Source: an alpha proteobacterium AAP38
GTDB lineage: Bacteria > Pseudomonadota > Alphaproteobacteria > Azospirillales > Azospirillaceae
DNA: 64,000 bases
NCBI GenBank assembly: GCA_001296005.1
Contig: LJHR01000024.1
Span: forward strand, 62,001-126,000
Direction: 5' to 3'
The position numbers were made by a program, and so were the translations under genes. This document shows positions 1-7,748 of this stretch, piece by piece (the first letter of the stretch is position 1; the number at the start of each line of letters is the position of its first letter). Below the pieces are notes generated by a model. It had not been told where the DNA came from, did no database searches, and saw only the letters and a list, made by a program, of their open reading frames with translations.

Positions 1-552
1 GTCGTGAACTCGACCACGTTCGAGGAGGCGAATGTCTCCATCCCCAACTGGGTGCGGCAGCGGTCACGCTGGATCAAGGGCTATATGCAGACCTATCTGG
101 TGCACATGCGCGACCCGATCCACCTGTACAAGTCGGTGGGGGCGGGCGGCTTCTGGGGGTTCCAGTTCTTCATCGGCGGCACCATGCTGTCGGGCCTGCT
201 GAACCCCATCTTCTGGGGCTTCTACCTGATCTGGTTGCTGATCGGCGGGACCTGGCTGGACCCGCTGTTCCCCACGGCGCTGTTGTACCTGTCCTTGTTC
301 AACCTGCTGGCCGGCAATGGGCTGTTCACCTACATCTCCATCATCGCACCGGTAAAGCGCGGCTGGACCAATCTGGCGCCCTGGGGCCTGACGGTCATCG
401 GCTATTGGGCGCTGATGTCGGTGGCCGCCTATAAGGCGCTGTGGCAGCTGGTGAAGAACCCGTTCTATTGGGAGAAGACGCAGCACGGCCTGTCGCAGAC
501 CACCAAGCAGGAAGTGGCCAAGGCGCTGGCCAGCATGGGGCAGTCATCATGA
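1..552 (+). CDS. Glycosyltransferase family 2, C-terminal part (5' end outside window)
   Basis: This is the last 183 codons of a processive-type family 2 glycosyltransferase; the reading frame is open to the left edge, so the GTG at position 4 is not the real start. Near residue 18 it carries the QxxRW signature (QRSRW), which in this family contacts the acceptor and pyrophosphate. Two to three hydrophobic stretches follow (around residues 45-80, 90-115 and 120-140), as expected for the membrane channel part. It probably adds sugars to an envelope or secreted polysaccharide at the inner membrane. The stop codon overlaps the next ATG (ATGA), so the downstream membrane protein is translationally coupled. 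The sugar specificity cannot be read from this fragment. Confidence 0.85.
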   Translation, partial: VVNSTTFEEANVSIPNWVRQRSRWIKGYMQTYLVHMRDPIHLYKSVGAGGFWGFQFFIGGTMLSGLLNPIFWGFYLIWLLIGGTWLDPLFPTALLYLSLFNLLAGNGLFTYISIIAPVKRGWTNLAPWGLTVIGYWALMSVAAYKALWQLVKNPFYWEKTQHGLSQTTKQEVAKALASMGQSS

Positions 553-2108
553 GTGCCGTTGCCCATGCCAGCCGCCCCTATGTGACACCGCAACTGGACA
601 AGCGTGGGGCGCGGTCGGTTCCGCGCTGGCTGTTCGCGGTGTCGCTGGCCCTGCTGCTGCCACTGATCGGGTTCGTGGCGTCCTGGCCGATGCAGGGGGG
701 CTGGCTGGGTCCGGCCATGGCCGACCGCTGGACCCGCGCCCTGCTGGCCACCGCTGATGTCGGGGCGTTTCGTGACCTGACGGGCACGGCCTATCCGGTC
801 CTGCCATTGACCTTCGACATGGGCATCGCCCTGATCCCCGGCCTGGGTGGGGTGCCGGCACCGCTGGTTGTCAATGTCCTGATCCTGTCCATCGCGGCTT
901 CTCTGTGGGTGCGCATGCTGGTGGCGGGCGGGCACAGGGTGGTGCCGTCGCTGGTGACGGCGGGGCTGCTGGCCTGCGCGCCGTCCCTGGCGCTGACGGT
1001 GGCGGCGGGCGGGGCGGCGCCGCTGGGCGTGCTGGCCTTTACCGTTGCCGTCTCCTCTTCCCTGCGGCTGGTGCGGCGGGGAGAGGTGAATGCCATGATC
1101 GCGCTGGGCGTGTCGCTGGCCTGTCTGGCGCTGTCGGATGCGGCGGGTGCCTATATCGTACTGGCGGCTGTGCCCTTCATCGCCGTGATGCTGCCGGCGC
1201 GCATGGTGGCGACATCGGCGTCGGGCAGCTTGCTGGTGGTGATGTTCCCGCTGATGTTCGCCTCCATGGCCCTGTTCTATGCCAACTGGGTGTTCGGCGG
1301 CTCCCCCCTGGCCTTCGCGGCGGGGGTGGATGCGGCCATCCATGGATCGGCGGCGCATGTAGGGGACAGTTCCTGGCTGATGGGACCGGGCGGGACCATG
1401 GGCATGGCAGTCCTGGCGGGGGCTGCCCTGATCCTTGCCAATGCACCGCTGCTGCCGGTGGGCATGCTGCTGGGCGACAGCGGGGCGCGGCGTGTGTTGC
1501 TGCTGCTGACCGGCATGCTGCTGACGGCCCTGGTCCTGACGTCGGCCACATGGTTCCTGGGTGATCCGGGGCGGTTGCTGGCCTATCTGGCGCCGGTATC
1601 GGTGCTGGCGGCGGCGGTGACGGGGCGCAACCGGCTGCGTGCCGGCCTGATGCCGCTGCTGGCGGCGGCGGGGCTGCTGGCCGGATGGTGGGCGCAAGGG
1701 CAGGTGGGTGATGCCGACACCGCCGGTTGGCGTCAGGCCTTGCTGGGCGTGGGGCAGGTGGAGGGGGATACGCGCGGCGAGCTGGCGCTGGGCCGGTTCC
1801 TGCGCGATCTGGATGATGTCGCCATCGATGGCTTGACGGCAGGCGCCGTGGTGCCGGGACGGGGCCGTGCGGCGGGTCTGGTTCTGCCCAGCAATGACCG
1901 GCTGAAGGCCGATCTGATCGTCCGCCAACTGCGCACGACCTATGTCGCGCTGCGCGACCCGGTCAGTCCCGCCGGCACCCGTGACCGGATCGCACAGGCA
2001 TTGCCCGATCTCTGGCATGATGCGGGCACTGGGGCGGTTCTGATATATGACCGGGGGGACTGGCGCGTCTGGCGTCTGCCGGCCGACAGCGGGAAAAGGG
2101 GTGAATGA
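549..2108 (+). CDS. Polytopic inner-membrane protein of the glycosyltransferase operon
   Basis: A 519-residue protein with about ten hydrophobic segments between residues 25 and 415, followed by a soluble tail of about 100 residues. I chose the ATG at 549 because it overlaps the glycosyltransferase stop; an in-frame start 36 codons upstream lies wholly inside the previous gene. No catalytic motif is recognised. Position and topology suggest a flippase, a polymerase or a GT39/GT87-like lipid-linked sugar transferase, but this is inference only. The gene ends two bases before the response regulator start, so the operon continues without a gap. Confidence 0.7.
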   Translation: MSAVAHASRPYVTPQLDKRGARSVPRWLFAVSLALLLPLIGFVASWPMQGGWLGPAMADRWTRALLATADVGAFRDLTGTAYPVLPLTFDMGIALIPGLGGVPAPLVVNVLILSIAASLWVRMLVAGGHRVVPSLVTAGLLACAPSLALTVAAGGAAPLGVLAFTVAVSSSLRLVRRGEVNAMIALGVSLACLALSDAAGAYIVLAAVPFIAVMLPARMVATSASGSLLVVMFPLMFASMALFYANWVFGGSPLAFAAGVDAAIHGSAAHVGDSSWLMGPGGTMGMAVLAGAALILANAPLLPVGMLLGDSGARRVLLLLTGMLLTALVLTSATWFLGDPGRLLAYLAPVSVLAAAVTGRNRLRAGLMPLLAAAGLLAGWWAQGQVGDADTAGWRQALLGVGQVEGDTRGELALGRFLRDLDDVAIDGLTAGAVVPGRGRAAGLVLPSNDRLKADLIVRQLRTTYVALRDPVSPAGTRDRIAQALPDLWHDAGTGAVLIYDRGDWRVWRLPADSGKRGE

Positions 2109-2109
2109 C

Positions 2110-3063
2110 ATGATCCTGATTGTTGAGGATCTGGAAGAAGTCCGCGAATTGCTGTCGGCCCAGCTGACCGCCTGCGGCTATGGCCCCATCATCAAGGCGG
2201 GCAGTGCGGAGGAAGCACTGACGGCGCTGGATGTCGAACGCACCGAGGGGGAGGAATGCCCCATCGATATCGTGCTGATGGATATCATGCTGCCCATCAT
2301 GGATGGGATCACGGCCACCTGTCTGATCAAGGAAAATCCCCGTCTGGCCGATGTGCCCGTGATCATGGTCTCCTCGCTGGAGGATGAGGAAACCTTGAAC
2401 CAAGCCTTCATCGCCGGTGCCTTTGACTATGTCGTGAAGCCGGCGACGCTGGTGGCTCTGCGCGCCCGCGTGCAGTCGGCCCTGCGCTGGCGCACGGAGG
2501 CACGCCGCCGCCGGGCGCGCGAAGGTGAATTGGCGGAACTGACCGCCGACCGCCGCCATACCCCGGCGGCCGACCCGCGCGCGGTGACGGGCCTGGGCTG
2601 GCCCGGACCCACGCAATGCGGACAGATGCTGGCCGAACGGGCGCAGCGCCGCCATTCCGGCGCCGTCCTTTACGCTGCCATTGATGATTTCGGCCGGCTG
2701 GAAGAGGTGGATGGCGCCGATCCGGCGGCGGCATTGACCCGCCGCGTCATGGAACTGGCGGCGGGCCTGCCGGGGCGCATCGGCGATGTGCTGACCATGG
2801 CCGGCGACGGAAGGCTGGCTGTGCTGTTTGAGAATAATGACGCGGCTGCCGCGCGGGACATTGCCGAACGGCTGGTCGATCTGGTGGCCCGTGCCCGCAT
2901 TCCGCATCCCCGTTCCAATGCCGGCCCGCATGTCAGCCTGTCTGTCGGGTTCGCCACGGGGGTGGAGGCTGCCAGTCTGGCGCGCCGCGCCCTGGACCAG
3001 GCCCGCGCCCATGGCGGGGCCCGCATCATCGACGGCGCCAGCCTGCCGCCGGAGGACAATTGA
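2110..3063 (+). CDS. Response regulator with degenerate GGDEF-like output domain
   Basis: Residues 1-125 form a receiver domain: an acidic pair near residues 7-8 (VEDLEE), the phospho-acceptor in LMDIMLP, and VKPA with the conserved lysine. After a charged linker the C-terminal 150 residues resemble a diguanylate cyclase fold, but the signature GGDEF is replaced by AGDGRLAVLF, so it should not make c-di-GMP; it may act as a sensor or allosteric partner. I chose the ATG at 2110 because the AAAGGGG at about 2094-2100 lies 9 bases upstream; the GTG at 2101 would have no spacing. It sits between polysaccharide genes and an intact diguanylate cyclase, so it may couple a phosphorelay to c-di-GMP control. 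Confidence 0.8.
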   Translation: MILIVEDLEEVRELLSAQLTACGYGPIIKAGSAEEALTALDVERTEGEECPIDIVLMDIMLPIMDGITATCLIKENPRLADVPVIMVSSLEDEETLNQAFIAGAFDYVVKPATLVALRARVQSALRWRTEARRRRAREGELAELTADRRHTPAADPRAVTGLGWPGPTQCGQMLAERAQRRHSGAVLYAAIDDFGRLEEVDGADPAAALTRRVMELAAGLPGRIGDVLTMAGDGRLAVLFENNDAAAARDIAERLVDLVARARIPHPRSNAGPHVSLSVGFATGVEAASLARRALDQARAHGGARIIDGASLPPEDN

Positions 3064-3066
3064 CCC

Positions 3067-3864
3067 ATGTTTCTGCGCAAATGCCTGACCCTCTTGTCCC
3101 TGCCGCTGCTTCTGTCCGCCACGCCCGCCTTTGCCGGGGCCTGGCCGCAGGCGGCGGGAACCATGGAGGTGATTGCCGGTGCCACCTACTCGGAATCCGA
3201 TAGCGGCTTTGACGGTCGCGTCGGCGGCACCGATCCGAAATTCCGCAAGCTGGAGGTGGCGCCGCTGATCTCCTGGGGTGTGGGCAGCGACACCACGATC
3301 AGCGTCCAGCCCTCCTGGCAGCGGCTGAAGGCCGACAATGCCGCCGGCGGCAGTGACAAGGGATCGGGGCTGGCAGATGCGGAATTCGCCGTCCGCCGCA
3401 CCATCTGGCAGGACGGTGGCTACATCGTCGCGCTGGCGCCGCTGATCCGTGTGCCGCTTGGCTATGACAAGGGGGATCAGCCGCCGCTGGGGTCGGGCAA
3501 GGTCGATGCGGAGATGCGTGCCCTGTACGGTCATGGCTTTGAGAACGGGTTCTTTGACGCGCAGGTCGCGTACCGTACCCGTGGCGGGCCGGCGGCGGAT
3601 GAACTGCGCCTGGACCTGACGGCGGGGGTGCGGCCCGATGCTGACTGGCTGCTGTTGGCGCAGAGTTTCAATGCCGTCAGTGTGGGCACGCCGGGCGCCG
3701 GCTATGGCGATGTCCGCCGCTATAAGCTGCAATTATCAGCGGTGCGCAAACTGACCGATGATGTCAGTCTGCAATTCGGCCTGTCCAAGGCCATTGGTGG
3801 CCGCAATGCCGGTGGGGAGCGTATGGCATTGCTGGCCCTGTGGTGGAATTTCGGCGGGCGGTAA
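3067..3864 (+). CDS. Exported outer-membrane beta-barrel-like protein
   Basis: The first 23 residues are a signal peptide (basic MFLRK start, leucine-rich core, cleavage near TPAFA-GAW). The mature 240 residues alternate polar and hydrophobic residues in short strands separated by Gly/Asp turns and end in an aromatic/glycine-rich strand (LWWNFGGR), as barrel proteins do. No specific family is recognised with certainty. It starts 3 bases after the response regulator stop. In this operon it could be an export pore or assembly factor for the polysaccharide; that is inference from position. Confidence 0.6.
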   Translation: MFLRKCLTLLSLPLLLSATPAFAGAWPQAAGTMEVIAGATYSESDSGFDGRVGGTDPKFRKLEVAPLISWGVGSDTTISVQPSWQRLKADNAAGGSDKGSGLADAEFAVRRTIWQDGGYIVALAPLIRVPLGYDKGDQPPLGSGKVDAEMRALYGHGFENGFFDAQVAYRTRGGPAADELRLDLTAGVRPDADWLLLAQSFNAVSVGTPGAGYGDVRRYKLQLSAVRKLTDDVSLQFGLSKAIGGRNAGGERMALLALWWNFGGR

Positions 3865-3882
3865 CCGAAGGGGGAGGGCGGG

Positions 3883-5526
3883 ATGGTGATCCTCAGCCTG
3901 CGTAATCTGATGGGGGCGACCACAGGTGCCATCGTGGCGCTGCTGGCGGTTGTCCATGGCAGCCTGTCCGGTTGGGAAGCCGAACGTGTCCTGAACCATG
4001 AGGTCGGCACCTCGCTTGCGGCTGTCGCAGAGGGATTATCCTCCCGGCTGAATGGTGACATGCAGGCCCGCGCCGCCCTGACCCAGGTGCTGACCCAGGT
4101 GGAGGCGCTGAGCGACCCCGCAGTGGCTCAACGCATCGTGGATCAGATGGGCGATCAGGACCCGGCCCTGGCCTGGGCCGGGATTACCGACAAGGATGGC
4201 AAGGTTGTGGCCGGCACGCGCGGCATCCTGGTCGGCCAATCCATCGCCCAGCGCCCCGTCTATGTGGAAGGGATCAAGGGATCGTTTCTGGGGGATGTGC
4301 ATGAGGCGGTGCTGCTGGCCAAGCTGTTGCCGAATGTCACCGGGGAGCCCCTGCGCTTCGTCGACGTGTCCGCCCCTATCAAGGGCCAGGATGGTTCCGT
4401 GAACGGCGTTGTGGCCGTGCATTACAGCTGGGACTGGGCTCGCCGGCTGGTGAGCGATCCGCTGTCGCCAATGCAGGGCCGCTCGGGCCTGGAGACCATT
4501 CTGGTCGCTGCCGACAACCGCGTGCTTCTGGGCCCGCGTGAATTGCTGGGCAGCCTGCTGCCGCTGGAAAGCACCCGGCGGGCGCGGGAAGGCATGGTGG
4601 GCTGGCGCGTCGAACGCTGGCCGGACGGCAAGGAATACATGACCGGTTTCGCTGCCGATCAGCGTCAGCGCGTGGTCAAGGGGCTGGCCTGGACCGTGCT
4701 GGTCCGGCAGCCGGTTGCCATTGCCTATGCGCCGGCAGACCGTATCCGTTACCTTATTTTCTGGTCTGGTCTGGGGCTGGCCCTGTTGTTTGGGACGGTG
4801 GGCTGGCTGGCTGCGAACCGCATCGCCAGACCGCTGCGCGCCATTGCCCAAGCGGCGCGGGCCATAACCAAGGGGGCGCCGGGTGCCGTGATCCCCGCCG
4901 TCGGCGGGGCAAAGGAAATCAACATCCTGTCGCACAGCCTGCGGGAACTGGTCACCAGTCTTCGGGCATCCAACCGCGCGCTTGTGGATAGCAATGCCGC
5001 GCTGGAACGGATGGAAAGCATCGCCTATCAAGACCGGCTGACGGCCCTGCCCAACCGCCGCTTCTTTGAACAATATCTGGATGCGGCGCTGGCCAATGCC
5101 CGTGGCACAGCGGGCCGGCTGGTGATCCTTTACCTGGACCTGGATGGGTTCAAACCGGTCAATGACCGGCTTGGCCATGATGCGGGGGATGAGGTGCTGC
5201 GACAGGTCGGTGTGCGTCTGGCCTCCAGCCTCCGGCAGCAGGATATGATCGCCCGGATCGGTGGCGATGAATTCGCCTGCATCCTGATCCTGGCGGAGAC
5301 GGAGAGCCATCTGGCGAGGGAGGTGGCTGAACGCCTACGAGTTGCCCTCGAACCACCCATATCGGTGGCGGGACAGGACGTGCAGGTCGGCTGTACCATT
5401 GGCGGCGCCTTCTGGCCCCAGGATGGGGAGGATCTAGGCGAGGTGCTGCGTCTGGCCGATGCTGCCCTGTACCGGGCCAAACGCCAGGGTGGCAATCAGG
5501 TCGCCTTCTACGAAGACACGAACTGA
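3883..5526 (+). CDS. Membrane diguanylate cyclase (sensor-HAMP-GGDEF)
   Basis: A 547-residue enzyme expected to make c-di-GMP from two GTP. An N-terminal membrane helix (about residues 8-26) is followed by a periplasmic Cache-like sensor of about 250 residues, a second helix (LIFWSGLGLALLFGTVGWLA), a HAMP linker and a GGDEF domain. The active-site motif is intact (RIGGDEF), and the RQQD five residues before it is the inhibitory I-site, so product feedback is expected. It is the last gene of the polysaccharide operon, which makes it the likely local source of c-di-GMP for the glycosyltransferase. A GGGGGAGGG ribosome site lies just before the ATG. Confidence 0.9.
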   Translation: MVILSLRNLMGATTGAIVALLAVVHGSLSGWEAERVLNHEVGTSLAAVAEGLSSRLNGDMQARAALTQVLTQVEALSDPAVAQRIVDQMGDQDPALAWAGITDKDGKVVAGTRGILVGQSIAQRPVYVEGIKGSFLGDVHEAVLLAKLLPNVTGEPLRFVDVSAPIKGQDGSVNGVVAVHYSWDWARRLVSDPLSPMQGRSGLETILVAADNRVLLGPRELLGSLLPLESTRRAREGMVGWRVERWPDGKEYMTGFAADQRQRVVKGLAWTVLVRQPVAIAYAPADRIRYLIFWSGLGLALLFGTVGWLAANRIARPLRAIAQAARAITKGAPGAVIPAVGGAKEINILSHSLRELVTSLRASNRALVDSNAALERMESIAYQDRLTALPNRRFFEQYLDAALANARGTAGRLVILYLDLDGFKPVNDRLGHDAGDEVLRQVGVRLASSLRQQDMIARIGGDEFACILILAETESHLAREVAERLRVALEPPISVAGQDVQVGCTIGGAFWPQDGEDLGEVLRLADAALYRAKRQGGNQVAFYEDTN

Positions 5527-5645
5527 ACCACCCCGTCCGGTGATGCGGATGGGTCCAATTCCCATCGCACACATCCGGCCTGGCCTTGCCGCACCACCCG
5601 GCCCCTGCCATCCTACCCATGGGGAAGACGCCAAAGGGGGAGCCG

Positions 5646-5978
5646 ATGATCCTGTCAACGCTGGAAAATCCAGCCGGATACCGTGTCGTGCGGCATCTGG
5701 GGCTGGTGCAGGGCAGTACGGTACGGTCCAAGCATGTGGGCCGGGACATCATGGCCGGGCTGAAGGAAATCGTGGGCGGCGAACTGCGCGGCTATACCGA
5801 GCTTCTGAACGAGGCGCGGGAAGAGGCGACGGCCCGCATGCGGGCAGCGGCAGAAGAGCTGGGCGCCAACGCCATCATCTCCATCCGCTATGGCACCGCC
5901 AATATCGGCAGCGGGGCGGCGGAGGTGCTGGCCTATGGCACCGCCGTTGAGATCGTGGCGGAACAGGCCGCATCGTGA
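5646..5978 (+). CDS. YbjQ/UPF0145 family protein
   Basis: A 110-residue soluble protein of the YbjQ family, recognised from the pattern VRHLGLVQGSTVRSKHVGRD, the TELLNEAREEA helix and GANAIISIRYGTA. Members form pentamers and have no firmly established biochemical role. The start at 5646 is supported by an AAAGGGGGAG ribosome site ending five bases upstream; an earlier in-frame start would add 20 unconserved residues. Its stop codon overlaps the GTG of the next gene, so the two are co-translated. Confidence 0.85.
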   Translation: MILSTLENPAGYRVVRHLGLVQGSTVRSKHVGRDIMAGLKEIVGGELRGYTELLNEAREEATARMRAAAEELGANAIISIRYGTANIGSGAAEVLAYGTAVEIVAEQAAS

Positions 5979-6676
5979 GCGGGCCGGAATCCGATCTGCC
6001 CCCCGGCTTTGCGTGGCTGGAGATTCTGGAGGATCTGGGCAACGGGGATGATCTGGATATCAGCCTCTGGCTTGGCGGCGTGTTGGCGGCCTTGCTGTTC
6101 AATGCCGCCGTCTTGCTGCTGGGGGCGTGGCTGGAACGCCGCCATGACCGGCGGTTGCTAGATATGGAGGCGGCGATGGCCAGCGTTCGGGTCTTCACGG
6201 GCCGGCCACCGCTGGATGTCGTGGGGAAACCGCAATTGGTGCAGGCCGCCATCGTCATGGCACCGGCGCCGCTGGGCCGTCTGATGCTGTTGATCCGGCG
6301 GATCATCGGGGGACGTGTGGTCACGCGGCAGCGCGACATGCAGCGTACGCGGCGTCTGGCCCTGCTGCGCCTGCGTGAACAGGCGCACGGTCTTGGGGCG
6401 GGTGTGCTGGCGGGGGTGGACATCTGTCAGATCGGGCTGGGTCGGGGCCGCTTCGCCATGCTGGCCACCGGCACGGCCCTGGTTGGCGCAGAGCCGGGGC
6501 CGCTGCCGCAGGTGACGGAAGCAATCGGCGCGGAGCCGCCCCGGCGGCGGCGGGAGATCGTCATCGCGCTGGCCGCCTTGGTCCTTGCCGCGGCGGCCAC
6601 GGCAGAAATGGACTATCTGGTCGATACCTATTTCGGCAATTTCTGGAAGCGCTGGGTCTTCCATATCAAGGAATGA
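5975..6676 (+). CDS. Hypothetical protein with two membrane segments
   Basis: A 233-residue protein starting with GTG inside the YbjQ stop (GTGA). Hydrophobic segments lie near residues 32-48 and 190-207, enclosing a basic, arginine-rich cytoplasmic stretch of about 140 residues. I recognise no family. The tight coupling suggests that it works with the YbjQ-family protein, possibly anchoring it at the membrane. It ends 5 bases from the stop of the convergent PepSY gene. Confidence 0.6.
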   Translation: MSGPESDLPPGFAWLEILEDLGNGDDLDISLWLGGVLAALLFNAAVLLLGAWLERRHDRRLLDMEAAMASVRVFTGRPPLDVVGKPQLVQAAIVMAPAPLGRLMLLIRRIIGGRVVTRQRDMQRTRRLALLRLREQAHGLGAGVLAGVDICQIGLGRGRFAMLATGTALVGAEPGPLPQVTEAIGAEPPRRRREIVIALAALVLAAAATAEMDYLVDTYFGNFWKRWVFHIKE

Positions 6677-6680
6677 CGGC

Positions 6681-7748
6681 TCAGGCGGGCCGGGCCGCCT
6701 GTTTCTTTGGTCGCTTGAACCAGAAGGTCCAGACGGCCAGCGTCCCCAGCAACGCCATGCCCAGACCCGACAGGGTCATCAAGAGACGGTAGGCAAAGCC
6801 GCCGACCTTGGCCGCATGCAGGGGATAGACCTTTTGAAAGGCCTGTTGCCCCACCGGCATGGACAGGGCGTCGCGCATGTCCATAACCCGGCCATCGGCA
6901 GGGTCGAACCAGATCAGGGTGCGGCCATTGGGCAGCCATTCGTCCGGCTGCTTCAGGCGCAGGGAAATCAGATCGCCGGCTTTGCGCGGCAGGGCCAGGA
7001 CCCGGAATTCCGCCCCCGGAAAGCGTGCCTGTGCTGCCGACAGCATGGCGTGCCAGTCGGGGTTTTCGGCCAGCGCCCCGCCCTTCACCATGGGGGCTGC
7101 CGTCGCGGCACGCCATTCCTTGGCAGGGCCCAGCGGGCTTAACACGAAATCGGCCACGGGCCGCAGGGTCAGCATGGCGCCTGTCAGACAGGACACGAAC
7201 AGCAGCGGGGCCAGAACCACGCCGATATCCCGGTGATGGCGGATGATGGCTGGCCGCGACATGCGCGCGGGCCAGGCCTTGAACTGGAACGTGCGGCGCA
7301 GCTTCCACCACAGGATGAAGCCGGAGATCACGAAGAACAGCCCGACCAGCGCCACGATGCCCAGGAACGTCTCCCCCACCTCGCCCGCCAGCAGATAATG
7401 GTGCAGGTCGAACAGCCAGAGTTCCGGACGGTCCCAGATGCTGTCCCAGGACGCCACGACCGTACCGGCCTGATCGGCATAGGCACCGGCCCCCTTGGCC
7501 GTGCGCAGCCGGTGCAGGCCGAAACTGTTGCTGGCGAAGATAATGCTTTCCGGGCGGGCCGGGTCGGCGAAAATCTTCCCCACCGCCGCGGCGACAGGGC
7601 CGGCATCGCGCACCAGCGCGTCGCCGGCACCGGGGGCCATGACCCAGGCATCCTTATGCACCAGCAGGGCACCGGTCAGGCCCATCATGGCCAGGACCAG
7701 ACCCAGGATGCCGCCGGCCCAGCGGTGGAGAAGGTCGAGCGTCTTCAT
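6681..7748 (-). CDS. PepSY-associated transmembrane protein
   Basis: A 355-residue inner-membrane protein of the PepSY-TM (PiuB-like) family. It shows the N-terminal LHRWAGGILGLVLAMMGLTGA helix region with a conserved histidine, further helices near residues 125-150 and 180-205, and a last helix near 320-345 before a basic KRPKKQ tail. Such proteins sit beside TonB-dependent siderophore receptors and are thought to reduce or release iron at the inner membrane. Here its ATG overlaps the receptor stop by one base, so receptor and PepSY protein form one iron-uptake operon read right to left. Confidence 0.85.
   Translation of the reverse strand: MKTLDLLHRWAGGILGLVLAMMGLTGALLVHKDAWVMAPGAGDALVRDAGPVAAAVGKIFADPARPESIIFASNSFGLHRLRTAKGAGAYADQAGTVVASWDSIWDRPELWLFDLHHYLLAGEVGETFLGIVALVGLFFVISGFILWWKLRRTFQFKAWPARMSRPAIIRHHRDIGVVLAPLLFVSCLTGAMLTLRPVADFVLSPLGPAKEWRAATAAPMVKGGALAENPDWHAMLSAAQARFPGAEFRVLALPRKAGDLISLRLKQPDEWLPNGRTLIWFDPADGRVMDMRDALSMPVGQQAFQKVYPLHAAKVGGFAYRLLMTLSGLGMALLGTLAVWTFWFKRPKKQAARPA

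Noticed and set aside
441-548. Extended start of the membrane protein gene
   Set aside because: The extra 36 codons lie inside the glycosyltransferase gene; the ATG overlapping its stop is the better start.
465-2111. 548-codon antisense frame over the membrane protein gene
   Set aside because: Shadow frame with Gln/His/Arg-rich product; the plus-strand frame has membrane helices and operon coupling.
1963-3732. 589-codon antisense frame across the response regulator and barrel genes
   Set aside because: Spans two real genes and their junction and has no domain pattern.
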